64,000 nt of DNA from assembly GCA_016839635.1 (NCBI GenBank), contig JAEOTV010000068.1:1-64000 (forward strand), in the 5' to 3' direction. Numbering within the stretch: position 1 is the stretch's first letter; each line of letters opens with the position of its first letter. This document shows positions 28,501 to 37,636 of the stretch, one piece after another. The notes under the pieces are model-generated. The model had not been told where the DNA came from and searched no databases. It saw only the letters and a list, made by a program, of their open reading frames with translations. This DNA comes from Promethearchaeota archaeon. Lineage in GTDB: Archaea; Asgardarchaeota; Lokiarchaeia; Sigynarchaeales; SOKP01. Both the position numbers and the translations under genes were made by a program.

Positions 28501-29028
28501 ATGAGATTTAAAATGGATTTTTACGAAGTAGTAAAAAAACGAAGGAGTTTCAGGGTTTATAAACCTGAAATGCCTGAAAAAGAAAAGATTGAAAGAATTT
28601 TGGAAGCTGCTCGTTTGGCTCCAACATGGGCTAATATGCAAGGTGTACATTATATAGTTGTAAAAGAACCTGAAAATGTAAAAGCTGTGTGGGAAGCTAT
28701 TGGACAAGAAACAAAATTCACTAACGCTCCAATGTTTATTGTTGGCATTATTAATCCAAATGGTTCTGGTACAAATAAAAGTGATGAAAAATATTATGGT
28801 GTAGACTTTGGGATTTGTTTTGAACATTTAATTCTTGCGGCAGCCGCTGAGGGTTTAGCGACATGTTGGATTGGTTGGTTCAACGAGGAAAAACTTAAAA
28901 AATTATTGAACATTCCTAAAAGATATAAAATAATGGGTTTATCACCTTTAGGATATCCCGTTAAATCAAAAGGTGAAGTTAAAGAGAGAAAACCTCTCAC
29001 TGATTTTGTTCATCATGAACAATTTTAA
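28501..29028 (+). CDS. Nitroreductase-family protein
   Basis: FMN-dependent oxidoreductase of 175 residues. The N-terminal FMN-phosphate site is VVKKRRSFRVYKPE, followed by RLAPTWANMQGVHYIVVK, with Trp and Asn replacing the usual S-x-x-N-x-Q context. The central GICFEHLILAAAAEGLATCW and the C-terminal GLSPLGYPVKSKGEVKERKP block are typical. Members reduce nitro compounds, quinones or flavin-like substrates with NAD(P)H; the natural substrate is unknown. The ATG at 28513 (MDFYEV) is an equally good start. It is a single gene after a gap of about 95 nt. Confidence 0.9.
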   Translation: MRFKMDFYEVVKKRRSFRVYKPEMPEKEKIERILEAARLAPTWANMQGVHYIVVKEPENVKAVWEAIGQETKFTNAPMFIVGIINPNGSGTNKSDEKYYGVDFGICFEHLILAAAAEGLATCWIGWFNEEKLKKLLNIPKRYKIMGLSPLGYPVKSKGEVKERKPLTDFVHHEQF

Positions 29029-29064
29029 CTTTTTCTTTAAATACTCTCAACTAGAACTTATTTC

Positions 29065-29346
29065 ATGAAAAAGGCAACAGAAGTTTTATGTGAAATAATT
29101 TTTAAAGATCATAAATCAGGGATTTTGACGAGTCGAATAGGAAAAATCAAAGAGTCTCAACTAACAAGATTTTCCACAAATTCGAATAATTTTATTATCT
29201 TTAGAGAAAGTTATAATTCTCCTATTTTAAAAGAAGATATAAAAGAGATAATTATTCATCGCAATAATAGGGAAATATCAATCAAAAAGGAGGATTCGAT
29301 CATTATCAAGTATTTAAAATCTCAAAAAACAGGAGAGATAAGTTAA
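29065..29346 (+). CDS. Hypothetical small protein
   Basis: A 93-residue, basic, soluble protein with a predicted beta-rich first half (EVLCEIIFKDHKSGILTSRI) and a repeat of short strands ending in EIIIHRNNREISIKK. No motif identifies it. It begins 36 nt after the nitroreductase stop, so it may be cotranscribed, and it ends 3 nt before the convergent gene at 29350. Confidence 0.5.
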   Translation: MKKATEVLCEIIFKDHKSGILTSRIGKIKESQLTRFSTNSNNFIIFRESYNSPILKEDIKEIIIHRNNREISIKKEDSIIIKYLKSQKTGEIS

Positions 29347-29349
29347 CAA

Positions 29350-29769
29350 TTATTCTTTCTTCAGCTCGAATAAAATCTCCTCTAATATTTTTATAACTCT
29401 TTCCTTATATGTGAGCTGCTCAGGATAATTATAACTATAAGTCTTCCAATAAGGTCGTTTATGGCCAATTTTAAACTTTACTCCTTTCATAGATGTCATA
29501 TACGAGTTCTCATCAATTTTTGTAGCAATTTGATCAGCAATAATATACCAATGGAATTTTGTGTTAATACTAGCACCAGTACTAAATGGTGCAGCATTAA
29601 TTCTAGTTTTTAAACTATTATATTTAAAGGTCCATTTATTAGGTTCTTGTTTAGTTTCATACCATTTACCATCTGTATAACTCCATTGATGTGAGAGGCC
29701 CACTCTCATACCAGTATATACTTTACCCTTATATTTCTTAAGAGAATTGTACATACAAATCACATGCAA
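29350..29769 (-). CDS. Hypothetical protein
   Basis: A 139-residue protein, rich in Lys, Tyr and Trp, without a recognised domain. It has a central aromatic, beta-like part (HQWSYTDGKWYETKQEPNKW and KFHWYIIADQIATKI) and a C-terminal amphipathic helix (YKERVIKILEEILFELKK). The start could be the ATG at 29769 or a later one at codon 6. It is convergent with the gene at 29065, with 3 nt between the stops. Confidence 0.5.
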   Translation of the reverse strand: MHVICMYNSLKKYKGKVYTGMRVGLSHQWSYTDGKWYETKQEPNKWTFKYNSLKTRINAAPFSTGASINTKFHWYIIADQIATKIDENSYMTSMKGVKFKIGHKRPYWKTYSYNYPEQLTYKERVIKILEEILFELKKE

Positions 29770-29874
29770 GATTTTATTGTACTATGACATAAAAAAATAA
29801 GATTCTATAAATAAACTAATAGTCATAAAATTTATTAGTAAATAAAAGGGAAAAAAAAATAAAGATTATTTTGA

Positions 29875-30303
29875 TTATTCTTGAGTTTTCCATTCATAAG
29901 GTTTTGGACCCGCGAATAGCAATACAAAAGAAGGAACTAAAATTAATGCTCCACCATATCCCCATCCGAATGTACTCATAATAGCGCCCCATATAAGCAT
30001 CCATGGAAATCTAATGTTTCCAAGTGTCAATGTCCAATTATAAAGAGCATCCCAATCTTTTTTAGAGCATTTGCTTGAAAATTTTGGTAGGATAACAAAG
30101 AAAGATATCAGGATTGCAATAATTCCACTAATAATGTACCAAATTGGGTAACCCAATCCAAATGCAACCAATGGTAAACCTAATAAGCCCACTATTATTT
30201 CAATAGCTCCACTAACTATTCCAAATATCCATGCAATCATCCCTAGAAATGATACCCATGATGCATGCTGCCATTCTTCAGTTTTTTTAACTTCTTCACT
30301 CAT
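29875..30303 (-). CDS. Small multipass membrane protein
   Basis: A 142-residue hydrophobic protein with four likely membrane helices: about residues 15-37, 42-70, 90-110 and 113-132. The cytoplasmic ends are charged (MSEEVKKTEEWQ and KPYEWKTQE). The loop FSSKCSKKDWDALYNW separates the two halves. I know no family. It resembles in size and layout the small membrane proteins at 48608 and 49291, but I see no direct sequence match. Confidence 0.6.
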   Translation of the reverse strand: MSEEVKKTEEWQHASWVSFLGMIAWIFGIVSGAIEIIVGLLGLPLVAFGLGYPIWYIISGIIAILISFFVILPKFSSKCSKKDWDALYNWTLTLGNIRFPWMLIWGAIMSTFGWGYGGALILVPSFVLLFAGPKPYEWKTQE

Positions 30304-30467
30304 ATTTCTTACCTCAAACCTAACTTGGTTAAATTAAGTTTCTAGTATTTTGTTTTATAAAAAATTCTTTAACTTATTAATATCTAGAGTTTTTTTAAAA
30401 ATATCAACTTAAATTACTAATTATTTTTAAAATTTTTCAAATTTAATGAATTTTTGACAAAAATTAA

Positions 30468-31937
30468 TTATCTTGATTCAGGTTCAAGAATTTCACCCAC
30501 ATAATAGAGACCAACTAGATTTCCTCTTCGTTCAAATTTCCTTGAAACTAATAAAATTACTACATGCTCATTTTCATCTAGTAATTTATTTTCAACAGCA
30601 AGTTTGACTGATTGCTCTATTAATTGTTCGACATCTAGTTTAAAGAAGTCTACATTTTCAATTTGAACAGGATATACTCCCCAAACAAGACATAACTCTC
30701 TTGCAGTTCTTTTATATGGAGTCATGGCAATTATTGGTAAAGGGGGGCGATATTTTGCAATCATTCGAGCACCATATCCTCTTCTTGTAATTACTAGAAT
30801 TTTACCTCTGAAATTCAAATCTTGCATTTCTGTTGCTAGAGAATGTATGGCATGTCCTAAGGTTTGAGTATGGGTAAGTCTATCTGAATCATATTTATCT
30901 GGAATCCTTTGGGGCATATTTTCTGTAGCAGTTTTTGATATTTGATTCATATATTGAACAGCATTTATTGGGTATTTTCCTACTGCTGTTTCTGCTGAGA
31001 GCATCACAGCATCTGTTCCATCCATAACAGCATTATATACATCACTAGCTTCTGCTCTTGTGGGAATGGAATTGGTAACCATTGATTCAAGCATTTGAGT
31101 CGCTACAATAATTGGTTTCCCTTCACGATTACTTTTATAAATCATTTCTTTTTGCCATAGGGGTACTTTATCGGGATCAATCTCAACGCCTAAGTCCCCC
31201 CTAGCAACCATGATCCCGTCTGAGACTTCTAATATTTGATCAAAATTTTTTAATGCTATAGGGCGTTCAATCTTTGAAATCAATTTAATGTTCGAGTTTC
31301 CATAATTTTCTAGTATTCTTTTGACATGTAGGACATCATCGCCTCCTGCTACAAATGATATGGCTACATATTCTGGATCTAATTTTGCTATAAATTCAAG
31401 ATCTTTTACATCTTTTTCAGTAGGAACTTTTTGAGATAATTCACCAGAGGGAATATTAACGCCTTTTCTATTACTAATCAATCCACCTGCCAGAACTTCT
31501 CCTATAATATGATCTTGTTCTTTCTTGATGACCTTGATCTTAATAATTCCATCATTTACAAAAAAAATTTCCCCTACTCTTATTGATTTAAGAAAACCTG
31601 GTAAGGGTATTGAAAATTGCTCTTGATCACCTTCAATTTCCTTTTCAAAGACTTTTACTTCTTGACCAATACTTATATTATAGGCTTTATCTTCTTTAAA
31701 CTGTCCTACTCGGATTTTGGGTCCTTGAATATCAGCCAAAAGTCCTGTATGTTTAGTTAATTCACTTACTTCTCTAACTCTTTCTACTAATTCTTTTTTT
31801 TCCACATGAGTTCCATGTGAGAAATTTAATCTAAAAATATCAACTCCGGCAGTAATGAGTTTTTCGAGCATTTCTTTTGAACTCGACGCTGGACCTAAAG
31901 TCGATACAATCTTTACAGTATTTTCTCTAAATGACAT
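30468..31937 (-). CDS. pyk: Pyruvate kinase
   Basis: Glycolytic enzyme that converts phosphoenolpyruvate and ADP to pyruvate and ATP. The 489 residues include a catalytic barrel with FRLNFSHG (R36, N38, S40, H41), ADIQGPKIRVG, the ISKIERPIAL segment with the active-site lysine, ARGDLGVEI for the metal site, and the signature KPIIVATQMLESM with SAETAVGKYP. A B domain occupies about 75-170, and the C-terminal regulatory domain has TRRGYGARMIAKYRPPLPI. All catalytic residues are present. It is monocistronic, with a spacer of about 85 nt to the next gene. Confidence 0.97.
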   Translation of the reverse strand: MSFRENTVKIVSTLGPASSSKEMLEKLITAGVDIFRLNFSHGTHVEKKELVERVREVSELTKHTGLLADIQGPKIRVGQFKEDKAYNISIGQEVKVFEKEIEGDQEQFSIPLPGFLKSIRVGEIFFVNDGIIKIKVIKKEQDHIIGEVLAGGLISNRKGVNIPSGELSQKVPTEKDVKDLEFIAKLDPEYVAISFVAGGDDVLHVKRILENYGNSNIKLISKIERPIALKNFDQILEVSDGIMVARGDLGVEIDPDKVPLWQKEMIYKSNREGKPIIVATQMLESMVTNSIPTRAEASDVYNAVMDGTDAVMLSAETAVGKYPINAVQYMNQISKTATENMPQRIPDKYDSDRLTHTQTLGHAIHSLATEMQDLNFRGKILVITRRGYGARMIAKYRPPLPIIAMTPYKRTARELCLVWGVYPVQIENVDFFKLDVEQLIEQSVKLAVENKLLDENEHVVILLVSRKFERRGNLVGLYYVGEILEPESR

Positions 31938-32022
31938 TTTTTAAACCTTTTTTATTTTCAAAGTAGTTCGGATTCTGAGATTAAAATTATAATAATATTA
32001 TTATTATGTTTCTCCTTAAAAA

Positions 32023-32493
32023 TTATTTATTTTCTAGTAAATTCTTTATTTTTACTAGTATACTACGAAATTCCTTTCTATATGTTTTTAAAATATCGAT
32101 AGAATTAGTATAGTCTTCAATTATATTTAGTTCCTTTAACAATAATAATTGTATTCTTAAGGTCTTTGGGAAAATTGAATATTGAAGTAATTTTAAATTG
32201 TCTTTAAGAGCAAAATCCCTAGCAAATTGAACTAACAAATCGGAACTATTATTTGCTAACGAGATAGCTAGGAAATATCTTAATTTTGGCTTTTTAGAAT
32301 GATTTCTTGTTATGATTAAGAAGAAATTTTTTTTTTTTTTACCTAAATCATACATTTTTTCTACTCTTAAAGATTGAGCAACGTTATTGACAAGTTCAGA
32401 AATTGGAGAATGTTTCCCTTTTAATTTTTTAGTCTCTTTAATAATTTCTTGTTTAATAAAGGATTTCAAATCATTTTGGTCTAATTCACGCAT
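32023..32493 (-). CDS. Unknown helical protein with an internal A14 tract
   Basis: A 156-residue basic, mostly helical protein. I see no known domain. The N-terminal 45 residues could be a small helical DNA-binding or dimer module. The coding strand has fourteen consecutive A residues (32327-32340), read as GKKKKNFF, which makes the frame sensitive to slippage. It lies 67 nt downstream of the aldehyde ferredoxin oxidoreductase start side on the same strand and might be read with pyruvate kinase or alone. Confidence 0.55.
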   Translation of the reverse strand: MRELDQNDLKSFIKQEIIKETKKLKGKHSPISELVNNVAQSLRVEKMYDLGKKKKNFFLIITRNHSKKPKLRYFLAISLANNSSDLLVQFARDFALKDNLKLLQYSIFPKTLRIQLLLLKELNIIEDYTNSIDILKTYRKEFRSILVKIKNLLENK

Positions 32494-32560
32494 TTTACCA
32501 GTTTTATTATATATTTTTCTTATAAGAACTATATGAATATATTATAAAAGAAATATAGCT

Positions 32561-34525
32561 TTAATATAAATCCTTTATAACAAACTCCAAATTTAGATCT
32601 TTAAGAGTTTCTTTTAGAGGATATCCATTTTCAGGATTCCAACCCATCTCTCTACAATAACCCCGATAAAAATCTTTATATTCAACTGATATGCCTTTAG
32701 TTGGTCCTCTTTTATCAGCAGGATGCCCAGTAACTCTCCCAGGCAAAATATTATTAGCAATATCAATTTCTTCACGTAAAGTAAACGCTTGACGTAAAGT
32801 TTGAATTCTTAATCCAATAGTAATTAGTTCATCAACTGTTATATTATAGCCAGTAAAGCTATTTATAAGATCGATAAAGGGATAAGGACCAAATAATGTT
32901 GAAAACAAACATAAACCAACACTGCTTATGACTTGATGGAAACAAGTAACTAATTTTTGTCCCTCAATCTTCTTGTCCTCATTTTTTCTCCATCCTCTTG
33001 GTAATTTAAATCCTTTTTGAAATTTGTTTATTGGCCCAATATCAATAAAATCAATACTGGCAGCAGTATGTCTTCCAGGTGATGGATCATAAGCATAAGT
33101 AAAAGCTAATGAAGGGAAAACTCGTGGATTATGCATCGCAATTTCAGAACCCAAAGAAGTTATAGTAAATTTTTCGGATCCCTTCCCTATTTTTTTAGCT
33201 GCGATATTACTCCCATCAGCTAAAAGATCTCCAATCCCTTCTCTGTTTATTATCATTTTTACTAGTTCAATAATTGCTTTTGAATTACCCCATGTTAATT
33301 CTAATCCATTTGTATCATCTTTAGTTAATATATCATTCTCATAACATTCGATTGCAAATGCTATCGTGGCGCCTGTGGATATCGTATCTATAGCTGCTTG
33401 ATTACACAATTCATTAATTTCGAAGATTGAAAGTAAATCATCATTAAGTAAGAGAGCACCAAAAGAACAACACGTCTCATATTCAGGAAGATGTGTTTCT
33501 TCTAAATTTATTTCAGGAATACTTAAAATTCCGCCACACTGAACGGGACAACTAAAACAACCATAATCTCTAATTTTGTATTTTTGGATGTTTATTGCAG
33601 ATAGGTTTTTAGACTTTTTAAATGGAAAATCATACATACCAATACCTCCCCAATTTTTTATTGGAGAATCATTAGTTTCTGTCGAAATTGTGTTGCCAAC
33701 GCTAGTTCCAAAGGATTTATAAATTTCTCTTATCATTTTTGGAGGACCTGCAAATCCTATTCTAAATCTACGAATAGTTTTTGCCAAATTTGGGACATTT
33801 TTTAAAATAGAACGTATAAATTTGCTTGCCTCGTCGTGTGTACCTCTTTCATTATACATTTTTACTAATTTTAAAAATGTATCTCTGTTATGAATGTCAA
33901 TTTTCTTATTGCCCTTTAAAACAAGCATTTTTATTTTTTTTGCTCCCATTATTGCACCTAATCCAGCTCTAGCGGCAATTCGTCCCCTATCATTACCAAT
34001 TCCAGAAATCTTTGAAACTTTTTCCCCAGCTCTCCCAATACCTGCTGTTTTAATAAATTTGCCATGTTTTTCTTTCAATTTTAACTCTGCTTCGATTATA
34101 TCTAATCCCCAAATATCTGAAGCATCTAGAATCTCCTTTCTATCCTCAAGTATCGAAATATATTTTGGTTCATTCGCAGCACCTTTAAAAAGAATTGCAT
34201 CATATCCACATTTCTTTATCTCGGGACCAAAAGTTCCTCCACTATTAGCATCTCCCCATGTACTTGTTAATGGAGATTTACCAGCTACCATATATCTGCC
34301 TGAAAATGGTGCAGGGGTTCCTGTCAGTAATCCGGGAAAAAAACCAATAATAGACTCAGGGCTTAATGGATCAACTTTTGCAGACATATTATTATAAATT
34401 AACTTAGTGGCTAATCCATAACCTCCAAGATATTGGTAATAATATTCTTCTGATAATGATTCTTCTTTAAATGTTCCTTCAGTAAGGTTAATCCATAAGA
34501 CCTTTCCAAAAAATCCAGTTGCCAT
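32561..34525 (-). CDS. Tungsten-type aldehyde ferredoxin oxidoreductase
   Basis: Oxidises aldehydes to acids with ferredoxin as acceptor, using a tungstopterin and a [4Fe-4S] cluster. The 654 residues begin GKVLWINLTEGTFKEESLS and contain LGGYGLATKL, FSGRYMVAGKSPLT with GDANSGGTFGPEIK (about 75-104), the interior GRAGLGAIMGAKK, and cluster ligands C323-x2-C326-x3-C330 in YGCFSCPVQCGG. A late cysteine in VTCFHQ or GLCLF may be the fourth. Cofactor-binding residues look intact. The enzyme suits peptide or sugar fermentation. Which of the AOR, FOR or other branches it belongs to cannot be settled. It is monocistronic. Confidence 0.93.
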   Translation of the reverse strand: MATGFFGKVLWINLTEGTFKEESLSEEYYYQYLGGYGLATKLIYNNMSAKVDPLSPESIIGFFPGLLTGTPAPFSGRYMVAGKSPLTSTWGDANSGGTFGPEIKKCGYDAILFKGAANEPKYISILEDRKEILDASDIWGLDIIEAELKLKEKHGKFIKTAGIGRAGEKVSKISGIGNDRGRIAARAGLGAIMGAKKIKMLVLKGNKKIDIHNRDTFLKLVKMYNERGTHDEASKFIRSILKNVPNLAKTIRRFRIGFAGPPKMIREIYKSFGTSVGNTISTETNDSPIKNWGGIGMYDFPFKKSKNLSAINIQKYKIRDYGCFSCPVQCGGILSIPEINLEETHLPEYETCCSFGALLLNDDLLSIFEINELCNQAAIDTISTGATIAFAIECYENDILTKDDTNGLELTWGNSKAIIELVKMIINREGIGDLLADGSNIAAKKIGKGSEKFTITSLGSEIAMHNPRVFPSLAFTYAYDPSPGRHTAASIDFIDIGPINKFQKGFKLPRGWRKNEDKKIEGQKLVTCFHQVISSVGLCLFSTLFGPYPFIDLINSFTGYNITVDELITIGLRIQTLRQAFTLREEIDIANNILPGRVTGHPADKRGPTKGISVEYKDFYRGYCREMGWNPENGYPLKETLKDLNLEFVIKDLY

Positions 34526-34847
34526 ATCAAACTTTGAGATTTCTTTTAAAAAAAAATAGTGTTAGATTTTTAAAATCTATCGAAAAATCAAATATTAATG
34601 ATAAAATATCCTTTTTCCTATGTTTTCTTAAATATTAATATAATCTAAATCCTTATTTTATGAAGCGTTCGCGTGGAGTACAATAATTCTTTAATTGTTA
34701 ACTATAAATTTAAGGTATAATGTGAATTTTGCTTTAAAAAGCATTAAAGAAACATTTAAATATTCAATCTGTTATATTATAATGGTACCAGTTTTAAGAG
34801 ATTATTCAGAAATAACTATTCATTTGTTATTTTAGAATTAATCCAGA
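34526..34847. other. Intergenic region without a recognisable gene
   Basis: This 322-nt spacer separates the divergent genes at 32561 and 34848. I see only AT-rich sequence with several TATA-like stretches, for example TTTAAATA near 34756 which could drive the gene at 34848, and very short frames of at most about 17 codons. I find no tRNA-like or other structured element. Confidence 0.5.
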
Positions 34848-35141
34848 ATGAAAAAAGGGTTAGCAAAAGATTTTTTTTGCATATTTCAAAGTTTATTAAA
34901 TTATATAAAAGTTAGATATAAAAACATGTCTCTAATCCCCGTTATAGAAGAGAGAGAAATCGCAATTCAAAAATTTATTGATTGGGATAAATTTGAGAAC
35001 GTTTTTTATAATAATTTTTATTTACAAAATTATAAGATAGTAATTAAAATACCTCTCGCTCCAAGAAAAAGGAATAAAGACGATTTAAAGATAAAGAAGT
35101 TTGATCTTGAGAAATACACGTTTCTAGTATCCTATGATTAA
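34848..35141 (+). CDS. Hypothetical small basic protein
   Basis: A 97-residue Lys-rich protein of unknown function. The ATG at 34926 (MSLIPVIEERE) is an attractive shorter start, because the first 26 residues are odd. The rest has a predicted strand pattern (FLQNYKIVIKIPLAPRKRNK). It is a short open frame with no homologue I can name, so coding status is only moderately supported. A TATA-like element precedes it near 34756. Confidence 0.4.
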   Translation: MKKGLAKDFFCIFQSLLNYIKVRYKNMSLIPVIEEREIAIQKFIDWDKFENVFYNNFYLQNYKIVIKIPLAPRKRNKDDLKIKKFDLEKYTFLVSYD

Positions 35142-35166
35142 ATAAAAATCAGCTAGAGGGTGGTAA

Positions 35167-35304
35167 TCACTTTTTATTGGTTTTTTCTCTGTTGTAATCA
35201 TTCCAACATGAGAAACAAATATATTTTCCATCTTCTAATAAAACAAGGTCTTTTGTTGACCTAATCATTCCACATTTAGAACAAGCTTTAATATTATTTT
35301 CCAT
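35167..35304 (-). CDS. 45-residue zinc-ribbon protein
   Basis: A short frame on the minus strand, ATG at 35304-35302 to TGA at 35169-35167. It encodes 45 residues with two CxxC pairs: C8-x2-C11 (ACSKCGM) and C30-x2-C33 (ICFSCW). The layout is the minimal zinc ribbon: a pair, about 18 residues with a turn containing DGKY, a second pair, and a basic tail ending KTNKK. Such mini-ribbons may bind nucleic acid or protein. It is a stand-alone gene, with the next (a remnant) 54 nt away on the same strand. Confidence 0.6.
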   Translation of the reverse strand: MENNIKACSKCGMIRSTKDLVLLEDGKYICFSCWNDYNREKTNKK

Positions 35305-35357
35305 ACTTTAAAATGCTTTTATATTTATTAGAGATAAGTAAAAAAAACTATATTTCC

Positions 35358-35552
35358 TTATTGGTTTTTTAATTGCAGAAATTTACTATATTGCCACATT
35401 CTTATTAAAGTCCATACACCTTCCTCGGGATAATAGACAGGAATCCCATTATCTTGTAAGTAGGCTACAAATTTTTCTTCTCTTGTATTGTAACAAGTTA
35501 AAATTGGACTAAAGAATTGTTTGAATGGTATTGGGAAAAAAGTAAGAGCTTA
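35358..35552 (-). pseudogene. Remnant of an ADP-forming acyl-CoA synthetase C-terminus
   Basis: An open run on the minus strand ends at a TAA (35360-35358) and encodes PILTCYNTREEKFVAYLQDN, GIPVYYPEEGVWTLIRMWQY and SKFLQLKNQ. This closely resembles a late segment of NDP/ADP-forming acetyl-CoA/acyl-CoA synthetases: the KPIL(V)C strand, an L-x-x-x-GIP-V-Y-x-P-E-x-AV helix, and the final W-x-Y. An in-frame TAA occurs just upstream (around 35554) and no start codon fits. It is therefore the tail of a gene whose rest has been deleted. The remainder of the spacer up to 35605 shows nothing else. Confidence 0.55.
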
Positions 35553-35605
35553 CGGCCATTTATACGGAAAGCAATGAGATTAAATCAGTAGTTTGGTATT
35601 TATCC

Positions 35606-36721
35606 TTATTTTATTATTCTGGATTTTTCTTTTAGAATCAAATCATAAAGATCATCCATAGTTGGAGGAGGAATATATTGTTCTTCTTTTTTTTGGAGCA
35701 TAAGAGCTTCAGAAGGGCATATAGCAATGCAATTTCCGCAACCAATACATCTCATTCTCTCAATTGAAGGGATATCATCTAATTGACTAATAGCTTTCAT
35801 TTGGCAGCGATCAATACACGTTCCACATCCCGTACATAAATCAGGATCTAGTTCAGCATAATAATTGGATATTACATAATTCGCGGGATCAGGAACGTTT
35901 AATAACCCTGCGATCCCTCGGTCACAGCAATAGCAACAACTGCAAATAAAATCAACATCTTGTGAATTACTTGGTCGGAGAATTAGACCTTCTTCTTGGT
36001 TTGCGCGTAAAATTTTAAGCGTTTCATCCTTACTAATTTGGGTAGCCCATCCTTGATCTATATATGTTTGAATCATACCTCCAAAACCTAGGCAATTATC
36101 TTCATATTTCGTCATTTTACATGGTTTTCCGTATAAATCCCTTTCTTGACGACAAACACAATTAATTTTTGCAAAGGGTCCATTACTCTCTTCTATGATC
36201 TTTCTTACATTATCATATGGAGCAACTTTAAGTTTTGGATCAAGGCTTTTTTCAACTGGTATTGTTCGAAGCTGATGGTAATCAGTTTTATTCGCTTCGG
36301 CGCCCCATATCTCACTTAGATATTCATTAAAATCTTTTAAGAATTCCTTTGTGAGTTTATTAACTTGGAATTCATACATACCTATAATTAACATTGCATT
36401 AGCATAGTATTTCTTTTCTCCCTTTCTTCTCGATAAAATGGAACCTTTTTTTACTAAATTATCTAATTTTGTCTCTAATTCTTCTAGAGAGATTCCAGTC
36501 TCTTTTATTCGATTATAAATCTGTTCTAATGGTTCAAGATCTCTATTCCACCCAAATCTTAAGAATGTGGCTATTTTTGCTTCTTCAGGTGTAAAAAGGT
36601 GTTTGAGAACTCGAATATCTGCCCCAGACTCTGCTTTAGGAAAACCAATAGGCATTTGATCAAGATGTTTTTGTAAATCTCTATAAATATTAGAAACTTG
36701 ATTCTTGTTTTTATTTACCAT
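35606..36721 (-). CDS. Winged-helix/4Fe-4S ferredoxin fusion protein
   Basis: A 371-residue protein. The N-terminal ~110 residues have a winged-helix layout (PEEAKIATFLRF, TKLDNLVKKGSILSRRKGEKKYYA), then a middle region with cysteine motifs CVCRQERDLYGKPC and CSCCYCCD, then two ferredoxin [4Fe-4S] motifs CTGCGTCIDRCQMKA and CIGCGNCIAICPSEA. It matches a common archaeal/bacterial family of 4Fe-4S binding proteins with an HTH-like start, whose role is unproven; redox sensing or electron transfer are the usual guesses. It is monocistronic and adjacent to the acyl-CoA synthetase remnant, which may once have been part of the same locus. Confidence 0.82.
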   Translation of the reverse strand: MVNKNKNQVSNIYRDLQKHLDQMPIGFPKAESGADIRVLKHLFTPEEAKIATFLRFGWNRDLEPLEQIYNRIKETGISLEELETKLDNLVKKGSILSRRKGEKKYYANAMLIIGMYEFQVNKLTKEFLKDFNEYLSEIWGAEANKTDYHQLRTIPVEKSLDPKLKVAPYDNVRKIIEESNGPFAKINCVCRQERDLYGKPCKMTKYEDNCLGFGGMIQTYIDQGWATQISKDETLKILRANQEEGLILRPSNSQDVDFICSCCYCCDRGIAGLLNVPDPANYVISNYYAELDPDLCTGCGTCIDRCQMKAISQLDDIPSIERMRCIGCGNCIAICPSEALMLQKKEEQYIPPPTMDDLYDLILKEKSRIIK

Positions 36722-36859
36722 ATTTCTTCACTATAAAATTATTTAAATAGATTAACTTATAATTTTTCCATTTTTTTTATTCATATTTTTTCAGTTCAAC
36801 TTAAAAAAGAATAAATTCCATATAAAAGAAAATAGAAAATAAAAAAAATTCATAATGAT

Positions 36860-37636
36860 TTAATCCCTAAAGCCATAATATGCATTAATTAGCAATAATA
36901 AAAGCCCAACAAGAGTTAATGTGTAATCTGGCAAGTCAATTATTGTCAAATCCAATTCATAAGTAAAGCATATTAATGCAGATACTACGATTATAAACAT
37001 TATTATCGAAATTATATTTCTACCTTTTCTTTTCCACCAACTAACCTCTTCTAACATTAGTTTTTCTATGATTTCAACTTCAGAGATTGAAGCATCCATA
37101 TTTGCGATTTTTTCTTTTAATCTTTTCTTTTCTCGAGAATTTACTATAGATCTGAAAGTTGCACCAATAATAAACAGAATGATTATTATTACTAAATCAA
37201 ATATAGTATTAGTTACTTCAAACGGAACCGGTGGACCAATATAATTAGCGATTAAGGTTATTGCTAACAACAATAACAAGATTATTCTCACAGAATATTT
37301 AGGTAAATATAGAGGTTTTTTTTCCTTTTTAGAATCTTCGAAAATAATATCAGGGCTTTTCAGTTCATCAACCAATTCTCTTAATTTATCCCGTTCAGAT
37401 CTTCTTGCTTCAAAGTAAAAAGCAACCACGACAAAAATGATATTTACTATCAAACTGGGAATAGGATTGCCAGATATAATATATCCTAAAGGAAACGCAA
37501 CAATCATAATTGTACTCAATGCTCTGACCGTTCCTCTAGGCATCCCTAATGGATGTCCTTCAATCTTACCTCCTTCACTAAATCTATTAATTAAAACCCA
37601 AGTACCAAAAATTGCCAACAAAATAAAGGATATCAT
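36860..37636 (-). CDS. Multipass membrane protein of unknown function
   Basis: A 258-residue protein with six or so likely membrane segments: 1-14, 38-72 (two), 110-130, 135-165 and 210-256 (two). The loop between segments 1 and 2 carries EGHPLGMPRGTVRALST, a distinctive motif. A charged cytosolic helix (SREKKRLKEKIANMDASISE) precedes the last two segments. I do not recognise a family. It is a single gene, with an AT-rich spacer on both sides. Confidence 0.65.
   Translation of the reverse strand: MISFILLAIFGTWVLINRFSEGGKIEGHPLGMPRGTVRALSTIMIVAFPLGYIISGNPIPSLIVNIIFVVVAFYFEARRSERDKLRELVDELKSPDIIFEDSKKEKKPLYLPKYSVRIILLLLLAITLIANYIGPPVPFEVTNTIFDLVIIIILFIIGATFRSIVNSREKKRLKEKIANMDASISEVEIIEKLMLEEVSWWKRKGRNIISIIMFIIVVSALICFTYELDLTIIDLPDYTLTLVGLLLLLINAYYGFRD

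Noticed and set aside
34660..34680. GC-richer patch AAGCGTTCGCGTGG within an AT-rich spacer, tRNA-like at first sight
   Set aside because: No acceptor stem, anticodon arm or T-arm can be folded from the flanks, and no tRNA-type GTTCRAANC box is present.
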